Of a stretch of 64,000 nt of DNA, positions 10,088-18,652 are shown in pieces. The position numbers and the translations under genes are program-made. Positions within the stretch are counted from its first letter, which is position 1. Each line of letters begins with the position of its first letter. Source of the DNA: an uncultured Lacinutrix sp. Its GTDB lineage: Bacteria > Bacteroidota > Bacteroidia > Flavobacteriales > Flavobacteriaceae. The notes under the pieces are model-generated. The model did no database searches, was not told the origin of the DNA, and saw only the letters and a program-made list of their open reading frames with translations. The stretch lies in assembly GCF_947500605.1 (NCBI RefSeq), contig NZ_CANMSJ010000001.1, positions 310,001-374,000 of the forward strand, given 5' to 3'.

Positions 10088-11308
10088 ATGAGACTATTAA
10101 ATTTATTTAAAATAGCAACAAAAGCAATCATTCTTAATAAAACAAGAACTTTATTAACGATGCTTGGGATTATTATAGGTGTGGCTTCTGTTATTGCAAT
10201 GTTAGCTATTGGAGAAGGCTCAAAAGAGAGCATTCGGACTACCATATCAAGTATGGGATCTAATATGATAACTATAAAAGCAGGCGCAGACACTCGAGGC
10301 GGTGTAAGACAAGAGGCAAGTGTTATGGAATCGCTGACTTTAAGTGATTATAAAGCCATTAAAGCGCAGTCGACTTTATTAAGTTATAGCACGCCAGTGG
10401 TAGAAGGTAAAGGACAAGTTATTAATGGATCTAGCAATTGGCCATCCTCGATTTACGGTGTTAACCCTGAGTATTTAAACATTAAAGTGGTCGATTTACA
10501 AAGTGGGAGCATGTTTACAGATGCTGAGGTTCAAACAGCGTCTAAAGTGGCTGTAATAGGTCAAACTGTGGTAGATAATATATTTCCTGATGGGCAAGAG
10601 CCTGTAGGGCAAATGATTCGTTTTAATAATATTCCGTTTAAAGTCATAGGTGTTTTAGAAAAAAAAGGAGAAAACACCTTTGGTCAAGATCAAGACGATG
10701 TAGTCATTGCACCTTATACAACGGTGCAAAAACGTATTTTAGCTATTGATCATTTAAATCAGATTATGTCATCTGCTATCAGTGAGGAAGAGGCGCCAAA
10801 TGCTGTTTTAGAGGTCTCTAAAATTTTAAGAGAACAACACAAATTAACCGATAGCGATACAGACGATTTTACTGTACGTTCTATGGAAGAGTTAATTTCA
10901 ACCTTCAGTTCAACTAGTGAAATGCTAACAATACTGCTAGTTGCGGTAGCTAGTATCTCTTTATTAATTGGGGGAATTGGGATTATGAATATTATGTATG
11001 TTTCCGTAAAAGAACGTACCAAAGAGATTGGGTTACGTATGGCTGTAGGAGGAAAGGGCTCCGATATTTTAATGCAATTTTTAATAGAAGCCATTTTAAT
11101 AAGCATAACTGGAGGAGTTCTAGGTGTATTATTAGGGCTTGGAGCGACGGTATTCATAGAAAAATTCTTAAATTGGCCTACAAGCGTGGCTATGTATTCT
11201 ATTGTTATTTCTTTTGCAGTATGTGCTGTAACAGGTATCTTTTTTGGATGGTATCCAGCTAGAAAAGCATCGGCTTTAGATCCTATTACCGCGCTGCGTT
11301 ACGAGTAA
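10088..11308 (+). CDS. MacB-type ABC transporter permease (FtsX domain)
   Basis: LTMLGIIIGVASVIAMLAIGEG, GGIGIMNIMYVSVKERTKEIGLRMAVG. Confidence 0.95.
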   Translation: MRLLNLFKIATKAIILNKTRTLLTMLGIIIGVASVIAMLAIGEGSKESIRTTISSMGSNMITIKAGADTRGGVRQEASVMESLTLSDYKAIKAQSTLLSYSTPVVEGKGQVINGSSNWPSSIYGVNPEYLNIKVVDLQSGSMFTDAEVQTASKVAVIGQTVVDNIFPDGQEPVGQMIRFNNIPFKVIGVLEKKGENTFGQDQDDVVIAPYTTVQKRILAIDHLNQIMSSAISEEEAPNAVLEVSKILREQHKLTDSDTDDFTVRSMEELISTFSSTSEMLTILLVAVASISLLIGGIGIMNIMYVSVKERTKEIGLRMAVGGKGSDILMQFLIEAILISITGGVLGVLLGLGATVFIEKFLNWPTSVAMYSIVISFAVCAVTGIFFGWYPARKASALDPITALRYE

Positions 11309-11346
11309 AGACTCGTGATTCTAACTTATTAATAAAACAGATAAAC

Positions 11347-12297
11347 ATGAAAACCAGCAAACATTTAAAACCATTTTTACTTTTAGTAATCACCATTGTA
11401 TTGGCGTCCTGTAGATCAGATAAAAATACTGAGTTAGTTAAAGTTATTTCAGTAAATCCAGATTATTTTATTGCAGATAATATTATTGGTAAAATAACTC
11501 AGGAAACCGTGGAACTAGACGGAACACCAACATTATGCTATGTGTTTAAAACCAACTCAAGACCATCGGAACATCAAATGGGACCTTGGTGCCCAAGGCA
11601 TATTGATGATGCTAAAGAAAAAGGAGGTATTTGGTTTGAAGACGGAAAAGTCTATGATGTAGATGGTCATTTCATTGCAGAATTAGCCGAGTTTTATAAA
11701 GATGATGAATGGAAAGTGTTTAGAGAAGATGGTAGCGTAAAGTATACCGCTACACAAGAAGAATGCGAAGGAGCAGCAAAGCCAGATGTGGACGAAGCTT
11801 ATCAAAATTATTGTGTAGAATGTTTACCTAAATATTATAAAGACCAAGTAACAACGTATACTATTCCGGTTACACCTGTGTATACAAATAATGAAAAACG
11901 CTTTAGAGTAGGTGCGATTGGTGTCGCTTTTAATGGTGTTAATTTTGATCCACCAGCACCAACAGAAGCTATATTGGCTGCACATACTATTGCGCCTTTA
12001 GATGATCATGGTGGACATGTGAATCCGCATGGTGGTTACCATTATCATGCAGCTACAGGATTTACTAAAGAAGTAAATCAAGCAGATGTGCACGCACCAA
12101 TGTTAGGCTATGCTATTGATGGTTTTGGTATTTACGCACTTTTAGATGCTAATGAAAATCAACCAACAGATTTAGATGATTGTGGTGGTCATGAAGACGA
12201 AACTAGAGGTTACCATTATCATGCTGGAGAACCAGGAGGTAATCAAGTAATAAAATGTTTAAATGGTGTTGCAGGAAATGCACGTGTACAGGAGTAA
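11347..12297 (+). CDS. YHYH domain lipoprotein
   Basis: Lipobox LASC; HPHGGYHYHA and TRGYHYHAGEPGG motifs. Confidence 0.85.
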   Translation: MKTSKHLKPFLLLVITIVLASCRSDKNTELVKVISVNPDYFIADNIIGKITQETVELDGTPTLCYVFKTNSRPSEHQMGPWCPRHIDDAKEKGGIWFEDGKVYDVDGHFIAELAEFYKDDEWKVFREDGSVKYTATQEECEGAAKPDVDEAYQNYCVECLPKYYKDQVTTYTIPVTPVYTNNEKRFRVGAIGVAFNGVNFDPPAPTEAILAAHTIAPLDDHGGHVNPHGGYHYHAATGFTKEVNQADVHAPMLGYAIDGFGIYALLDANENQPTDLDDCGGHEDETRGYHYHAGEPGGNQVIKCLNGVAGNARVQE

Positions 12298-12343
12298 ATA
12301 GACCTTTTTGTAACAAAAGAATATTAAAATTAAATTAAAGTTA

Positions 12344-13381
12344 ATGTACAAGAATAAAAACATAACCATCTTTTTACATCTACTAGTTTGGCTAACATTA
12401 TTTAGTTTACCTTACTTGTTATCTTATAGTCAAGATCAAGAATTAGATAGAGTTAAAGCACATTTTTGGATTCCTTTGTTCTTTTCTGCAATTATCTTTT
12501 ACTTCAACTACTTTGTGTTGATAGATCGTTTTTTGTTTCCTAAAAAAACGTTATTGTTTATAGCGGTTAATATTGCATTGATAGGATTGTTCTTGTTTTT
12601 AAAAGAATATATTGAAGATAACTATTTTCAAGATATTTTAAAGAAACGTCTAGCAAATACCGAGAGAACAGAGCCTCCATTTAAAATGGCGATGTATATA
12701 CAATTGTTATCATATTTAGCACCTTTATTCTTTTCAGTAGCATTAAAATCAACAAAACGTTGGGCTAAAACAGAAGCAGAACGTAAGGAAGCAGCTAATT
12801 TTAAATTGAAGTCGGAGTTACAGCATTTGCATTATCAATTGCAGCCACATTTCTTTTTTAATTCGTTAAATAACATTTATTCTTTAGTTGATATTTCGCC
12901 AGATCAAGCAAAATCTTCGATTCACAGTTTAAGTAAGTTAATGCGTTATATGTTGTATGAGACTAATTTAGAAGTGGTTCCGCTTAGTAAAGAAATCGAT
13001 TTTCTTAAAAAGTATATCGATTTAATGAAGTTAAGAGTATCGGATAAAACAAGCGTTAGCTATAGCTTTCCTGTTAAAGAAACAGGTATACAAATAGCAC
13101 CTTTATTATTTATTTCGTTAATCGAAAATGCTTTTAAGCACGGTGTTTCGGCTACTAAACCAAGTACTATTGATATTAATATGACTTGTGATGATAATAC
13201 CGTTTTGTTTTCAGTTGAAAACCATAATTTCCCAAAGAAAACAGACGATAAAAGTGGTTCTGGTATAGGACTTCAGAATTTAGAAAAGCGTTTAGAGTTG
13301 TTGTATTCAGATAAATTCAGCTTTAAAACCATTTTAAAAGATGATCGCTTTTTAGTCACTTTAAAAATTGAAACCAATTAA
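12344..13381 (+). CDS. LytS-family sensor histidine kinase
   Basis: LQPHFFFNSLNNIYSLV (His_kinase), SLIENAFKHGV, GIGLQNLEKRLELLY. Confidence 0.93.
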   Translation: MYKNKNITIFLHLLVWLTLFSLPYLLSYSQDQELDRVKAHFWIPLFFSAIIFYFNYFVLIDRFLFPKKTLLFIAVNIALIGLFLFLKEYIEDNYFQDILKKRLANTERTEPPFKMAMYIQLLSYLAPLFFSVALKSTKRWAKTEAERKEAANFKLKSELQHLHYQLQPHFFFNSLNNIYSLVDISPDQAKSSIHSLSKLMRYMLYETNLEVVPLSKEIDFLKKYIDLMKLRVSDKTSVSYSFPVKETGIQIAPLLFISLIENAFKHGVSATKPSTIDINMTCDDNTVLFSVENHNFPKKTDDKSGSGIGLQNLEKRLELLYSDKFSFKTILKDDRFLVTLKIETN

Positions 13382-13397
13382 TTTAAACACTAATTTC

Positions 13398-14723
13398 ATG
13401 AAAAACACGTCTATATTTTTCTTTTTTTTAATACTGTGCAGTTCTCTTTATGCGCATGAGCATGGACATGCAACTCCCTTAAAACAATGGGAATTAACAA
13501 GTACTAATAAAACAATTAATGCTGATTTTATAAAATATGAAAATGATCAAGTTTGGCTTATGGGTGGTACCCATACTATTCAAACTTTTAAAATTTCAGA
13601 CTTTTCTGAAGCTAATCAAAAATACATTAAAACTAAAAGTGAATTAATTGCTTCTGTAAATAGCAGTGTTGCTGTTAAAACGGATTCTAAATCAACATCT
13701 AGTTTCAATATAGGGCTTATTACTTTAGGTGTCTTTCTTTTACTCTTTTCTGTTTTTAAACTGATAAAACAAAAAAAGGCGGTGTACTTAACTCATGGCG
13801 TACTTGGTGTTGTTTTGCTTTTGGTAGTGTCGTGTAAAAATACGGGTACAACTAAAGCAAGTACAGCGCAAGTACCGGCAAATAATGTGACATTGATGCA
13901 ATCCTTTTTCGAAAAATTTGACGGAGTTACAACACATACAGACGACAACTATCTGTATATTTCATCAAATGGGTTACCAGATCATGACATGATGGTTGGT
14001 ATTACAAATTGGCAACAACAAGTGCCTATTAATCAAAATTACACGGGTTCTAATAGTTGGGCAATTCCTACGCATCCTAAAATGGCAGAAAATCCGCTAT
14101 CTACAAAAACCAATTTACTAAAAGGCGCTATTGCTGTTGCGGTAAATGGAATTCCTATTTTTAATCCTTTAAACAATAGAGGTGAAGATGCCAATTCTAT
14201 TGGAGAGTTAGATAATTGGGGCGGACATTGTGGTCGTGCAGACGATTATCATTATCATTTATCACCGTTACATCTGCAGGATCAAGTAGGTGCTGGCAAT
14301 CCAGTTGCTTATGCTGTAGATGGTTTTCCAGTTTATGGAGAAACAACAGATGTTTTAGATGAATATTTAGGAAAAACAAACACAGATGGCTCTTATCAAT
14401 ATCACACCATTAAAGAATATCCTTATTTAATTGCAGGCATGAGAGGTGAAGTAATATTAGACCCAAAAACAAAAGCGCCAGAAAATCAAGTTTATCCGCA
14501 GCCAAGAACACAAGAATTAAGACCGGCTTTAAGACCACTACGAGGTGCTGAGATTATTGGTTTTAAAACTTTAGGAGAAAATTCATATGCGTTAACGTAC
14601 AGTTTAGATTCAGAAGAATATATAATAAATTACAAATGGGACAATGAAGATAATTACAGCTATCAATTTATAAATCCTGAGGGTACAGCAACTGTTGAAA
14701 CCTATAAACCAAGAGAAAAATGA
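13398..14723 (+). CDS. YHYH domain protein with N-terminal SHD1-like region and internal TM/lipobox
   Basis: Signal peptide MKNTSIFFFFLILCSSLYA; GRADDYHYHLSPLHLQ; internal LGVVLLLVVSCKN. Listed ORF start 13368 overlaps HK gene; 13398 ATG preferred. Confidence 0.82.
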   Translation: MKNTSIFFFFLILCSSLYAHEHGHATPLKQWELTSTNKTINADFIKYENDQVWLMGGTHTIQTFKISDFSEANQKYIKTKSELIASVNSSVAVKTDSKSTSSFNIGLITLGVFLLLFSVFKLIKQKKAVYLTHGVLGVVLLLVVSCKNTGTTKASTAQVPANNVTLMQSFFEKFDGVTTHTDDNYLYISSNGLPDHDMMVGITNWQQQVPINQNYTGSNSWAIPTHPKMAENPLSTKTNLLKGAIAVAVNGIPIFNPLNNRGEDANSIGELDNWGGHCGRADDYHYHLSPLHLQDQVGAGNPVAYAVDGFPVYGETTDVLDEYLGKTNTDGSYQYHTIKEYPYLIAGMRGEVILDPKTKAPENQVYPQPRTQELRPALRPLRGAEIIGFKTLGENSYALTYSLDSEEYIINYKWDNEDNYSYQFINPEGTATVETYKPREK

Positions 14724-15319
14724 AATATTCAAAATTAATAATACCCATTTTTTTTATTGGTTTAATGTCATGCAATAACAATAAAAAATCAACTACAGAC
14801 GTAAATCATGATGATTTTAAAACTATCCATTCCAATTTTAAACTAAAGAGTATTGCTATAGAGAATGGTGTTTTATTAGATGCTTACAAATGTGAAAAAA
14901 AGGTAAACGATGTTGAAAACTCTATTCCTTTGTCGTGGGAAAATGTGCCAGAAGGCACTAAATCGTTGGCAGTTGTCATGTATCATTATCCTAAAAAAGA
15001 TAATAAAACAGAAATTAATTCCTATCTATTGTTGTGGGATATAGATCCTGAAACAACTGAACTACCATACAAAATGGCGTCTAAAGGCAATTGGTTTATG
15101 GGATCTAATAAGGATGGAACAGCAATATCATACACATCGCCTTGTTCTCACGGTAAAGGAAAGCACGAATACACTATTGCACTTTATGCCTTATCCAAAA
15201 CACCTGCTGCTTTACCTAAAGAACACAGTTTAAATGTAGACTATAATGTGTTTATGGATGCATTGGCTACTGTGGATATTGTAGATAGAGCGACTTTAAC
15301 ATTTATAGACTCTAATTAA
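14720..15319 (+). CDS. YbhB/YbcL family PEBP-like lipoprotein
   Basis: Lipobox GLMSC; IPLSWENVPEGTKSLAVVM...LLWDIDPETTELP, YTSPCSHGKGKHEYTIALYAL. Confidence 0.88.
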   Translation: MKYSKLIIPIFFIGLMSCNNNKKSTTDVNHDDFKTIHSNFKLKSIAIENGVLLDAYKCEKKVNDVENSIPLSWENVPEGTKSLAVVMYHYPKKDNKTEINSYLLLWDIDPETTELPYKMASKGNWFMGSNKDGTAISYTSPCSHGKGKHEYTIALYALSKTPAALPKEHSLNVDYNVFMDALATVDIVDRATLTFIDSN

Positions 15320-15332
15320 AAACAATCATAAA

Positions 15333-16349
15333 ATGATACACTTAAAAAATACGACACTACTGCTTGTTTTAGCCTGTTTTACAATTATAGCTTGTAAAAA
15401 TGGTGAAAACGGAAAAAAAACATCACCAGAAAATTTAGAAATATATAAAGGTACAGCATCTGTATCTCAAGGACCAGCTACAGTGTTAATTGAAAATATA
15501 TTTGAATGTGATAGAGGTAGAGAAGCACCAATGGGAACTTCTACTGCAACAGATGGTAGTAAATGGACAGTTCCTGCAGAAGTAAATTTTACTGATGATA
15601 GTTTTCCTTTTGCATCCGATTTGTTTAATCCGTGTACAAAAGTAGAATATAGATTGGCAGACGAAGCTTTAGCAGCATTAGACGGAACAGATATTATTGA
15701 GGTTGATGCCGATGGTGAAATAGTTACAGCCTATGTCTTTGCCGACAACTATTTTGAAATATATATTAACGGAATACCTGTTGGTAAGGATAATGTGCCT
15801 TTTACGCAGTTTAACTCTAACATTGTTCGTTTTAAGGTAAATAGGCCTTTTACAATAGCAATGAAATTGGTAGATTGGGAAGAAAATAGTGGCTTAGGAT
15901 CTGAAGCTAATAGAGATCAAGCGTTTCATCCAGGAGATGGCGGTATGGTCGCTGTTTTTAAAGATGCTAGTGGAGCTATAATTGCAACAACAAATGCTGA
16001 TTGGAAAGCGCAAACATTTTATACAGCACCTTTAAGAGATTTATCTTGTGCTAGTGAAGAAGGGACTTTAAGATTAAGTGAAACATGCAGTACAGAAGAT
16101 TCTAATGATGGAACATCATATTACGCCTTACATTGGAAAACACCTTCAAATTGGCAATCTGCAGATTTTGATGATACCAAATGGCCTAATGCTACCGAGT
16201 TTACAAACAATACTATAGGTGTAGATAATAAGCCTTCTTACACTAATTTTACGAATATTTTTGATGATAGTACAGTAGACGCTCAATTTATATGGTCAAC
16301 AAATGTTATTTTAGATAATGAAGTTATTGTTCGATACACTGTAAAATAA
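15333..16349 (+). CDS. Secreted lipoprotein, uncharacterised
   Basis: Lipobox IIAC; DNYFEIYINGIPVGKDNVPF sugar-binding-like fold suggested only. Confidence 0.6.
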   Translation: MIHLKNTTLLLVLACFTIIACKNGENGKKTSPENLEIYKGTASVSQGPATVLIENIFECDRGREAPMGTSTATDGSKWTVPAEVNFTDDSFPFASDLFNPCTKVEYRLADEALAALDGTDIIEVDADGEIVTAYVFADNYFEIYINGIPVGKDNVPFTQFNSNIVRFKVNRPFTIAMKLVDWEENSGLGSEANRDQAFHPGDGGMVAVFKDASGAIIATTNADWKAQTFYTAPLRDLSCASEEGTLRLSETCSTEDSNDGTSYYALHWKTPSNWQSADFDDTKWPNATEFTNNTIGVDNKPSYTNFTNIFDDSTVDAQFIWSTNVILDNEVIVRYTVK

Positions 16350-16381
16350 GTTAGGACTACTTTTAATATATAAACAAACGT

Positions 16382-17110
16382 ATGAGCAATATAAAAATAT
16401 CTTGTGTTATTGTAGATGATGAGCCTATGGCGCTTAATTTAGTAGAAAGTTATGTAAATAAAACTCCGTTTTTAGAACTAAAACAAAAATGTAGCAGTGC
16501 TATTGAAGCAATGGAGTTTATAAAAGAACAGCCTGTTGATTTGTTGTTTTTAGATATACAAATGCCAGATTTAACAGGCATAGAGTTTTCTAAAATGCTT
16601 CCAAAAGAAACACGTGTGGTTTTTACAACTGCTTTTGATCAATATGCGTTGGAGGGCTTTAAAGTCGAAGCTTTGGACTATTTATTAAAACCTTTTGATT
16701 ATGCCGAGTTTTTAGCAGCAGCCAATAAAGCAAATCATTATTTCTCTTTGTTAAAAGGAAAACCACAAAACGAAGTTTCCGAAGCAAAAGAGTTTCTTTT
16801 TGTAAAATCGGAATACAAACAATTACGAATTAAGCTTTCTGATGTCTTGTATTTTGAAGGTTTAAAGGATTATATTAAAATTTGGTTAAAGGATAATCCG
16901 AAGCCTATTTTAACCTTAATGAGCTTAAAGTCTTTACAAGAGGAATTACCCGAAACTCAATTTTTACGTGTACATCGCTCTTTTATTGTATCATTAAAAA
17001 ACATTGAAGTTATTGAGCGTAGTCAGATTATTATCAATAACCAACGCATCACAGTTTCTGAGCAATACAAACCTGCTTTTCTAGAATTTGTAAATAACAA
17101 CTCTCTATAA
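16382..17110 (+). CDS. LytTR-family response regulator
   Basis: REC: VDDEP, LLFLDIQMPDLTG, LLKPF; LytTR: DVLYFEGLKDYIKIWL, FLRVHRSFIVSLKNIEVI. Confidence 0.95.
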   Translation: MSNIKISCVIVDDEPMALNLVESYVNKTPFLELKQKCSSAIEAMEFIKEQPVDLLFLDIQMPDLTGIEFSKMLPKETRVVFTTAFDQYALEGFKVEALDYLLKPFDYAEFLAAANKANHYFSLLKGKPQNEVSEAKEFLFVKSEYKQLRIKLSDVLYFEGLKDYIKIWLKDNPKPILTLMSLKSLQEELPETQFLRVHRSFIVSLKNIEVIERSQIIINNQRITVSEQYKPAFLEFVNNNSL

Positions 17111-17246
17111 ACACATACTATTTATTGTTTCGTCTATAAAATCATGTATTTAATAGATTACTAAGTAGCACACGTCTATTCTTTAGTAGAATATTTAGAG
17201 GTGTGATTACCTTTGCTGCAACATAAAAATAAGATAAATTAAAATC

Positions 17247-17546
17247 ATGAAAAAAATAGCATTAACATTAGCAATTACAGTAAGTTTATTTAGTTGTAAT
17301 GGCGTTAAAAACGTAAACACATCAAATATTGCAAATGCAGCAACATTATTAAGTTCATTAAGTTCTAACTCTACAGTACAGCAAATTTCTAGTCTTTTTA
17401 GCTTATTAGATGCTAACAAAGATGAAGCTATTAGTTCTACAGAAGCTATTGGCGCTGTAGCAGAAAACTTTAATGTTTTAGATACAGATAGTAACTCAAG
17501 TTTAAACCTAACTGAATTAACAGGTTTATTGGGTTTATTAAAATAA
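17247..17546 (+). CDS. Small EF-hand domain lipoprotein
   Basis: Lipobox LFSC; LDANKDEAISSTE and LDTDSNSSLNLTE EF-hand loops. Confidence 0.7.
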   Translation: MKKIALTLAITVSLFSCNGVKNVNTSNIANAATLLSSLSSNSTVQQISSLFSLLDANKDEAISSTEAIGAVAENFNVLDTDSNSSLNLTELTGLLGLLK

Positions 17547-17571
17547 TATTTTTTTGAATAGTCTATAAAAT

Positions 17572-17602
17572 AAGGTGTACTTAATTGTATACCTTTTTTT
17601 TT
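17572..17602 (+). terminator. Intrinsic terminator
   Basis: AAGGTGTACttaattGTATACCTTTTTTTTT. Confidence 0.7.
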
Positions 17603-17792
17603 TGTTCGCAATAGTAATGGATTTCTATAAAGTAGGAGAGGAGTTATCGCAAAAAGAATCTAGTTGGTAGATACAATCTAGGTGTTGGTCTATTTCTATT
17701 TTTTTGAAAGTTTATTGCATGTACCTTTAAACTATTAATACAAAGTAAAGTCAAAGTATTAAATATAAGTAGAACCTAAAACTTTATAGATT

Positions 17793-18395
17793 ATGAAAAC
17801 ATTAATTAAAGCATACGTATTACCTGCAATACTTTTAGTTGCTTTTACAGCACAAGTTTCGGCACAAACAAGACGTAATACTAAAGAAAAAACAGTTGTA
17901 ACAACTACAACAAAAAGAACTACAGCGAAAAGAGCAGTAGCACAAAGAATACCTAGTAATAAGGTAACATATAAAACACCAAAAAAGAAAGTAGTATCAG
18001 TAAGAACAGTGCCAAATAGAACTGTTGTTGCGCACAAAGGACAAAACTATTATTACGCTAATAATAAGTACTATACGCAGTCTAGAGGTCGTTATATTGT
18101 TATTGCACCAAAGGTTGGTTTTAGAATAAAAGTGTTACCTACAAATTACAAACGTGTACGTTTTAACAGTCATAACTATTATAATGTGCATGGAATATTT
18201 TACACACAAGTAAATAATGAATACGAAGTTGTAGATCCAGAAGTTGGAACCATAGTATATGAGCTTCCAGAGGATTACGAAAAAGTAGTAATAAACGACG
18301 AAACGTTTTACGAATATGCTAATATTCTATACGAGAAAGTACAGGTAGACGGTACTAGAGCTTACGAAGTAGTTGGTATTATAGAAATGAATTAA
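17793..18395 (+). CDS. DUF6515-like secreted protein
   Basis: Signal peptide ending VSAQ, basic linker, then repeated YYYANNKYYTQ / HNYYNVHGIFYTQ / ETFYEYANILYEKV units. Confidence 0.6.
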   Translation: MKTLIKAYVLPAILLVAFTAQVSAQTRRNTKEKTVVTTTTKRTTAKRAVAQRIPSNKVTYKTPKKKVVSVRTVPNRTVVAHKGQNYYYANNKYYTQSRGRYIVIAPKVGFRIKVLPTNYKRVRFNSHNYYNVHGIFYTQVNNEYEVVDPEVGTIVYELPEDYEKVVINDETFYEYANILYEKVQVDGTRAYEVVGIIEMN

Positions 18396-18416
18396 AATTT
18401 GGTTGGTTAGTAGTGG

Positions 18417-18457
18417 AAAAGGAGGATAGTTTTTATAATTATCCTCTTTTCTTTTTT
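18417..18457 (+). terminator. Intrinsic terminator
   Basis: AAAAGGAGGATA ... TATCCTCTTTTCTTTTTT. Confidence 0.8.
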
Positions 18458-18652
18458 ATAACTTTTTAAGTAGAATAGCCTTAATTTTTATAAACCATTA
18501 TTTCTTAGCTACTTACGTTTTATAGTGCAATTTCGGTTTCCCAAAATAAAAAAGGAAAAAATTGTTAAAATATGTGAAGTGCTGATTATGTCCGATAACC
18601 TGCAGTCTTAATGAGTTAATTTCGCAAGAAATTTAAGTAAAAACCGCTATTA

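Noticed and set aside
10759-11157. 132-aa minus ORF inside the MacB permease
   Set aside because: Antisense to conserved FtsX domain; no family features.
17207-17611. 134-aa minus ORF opposite the EF-hand gene
   Set aside because: Composition is the mirror of the EF-hand lipoprotein; the + strand frame has signal peptide, lipobox and terminator.
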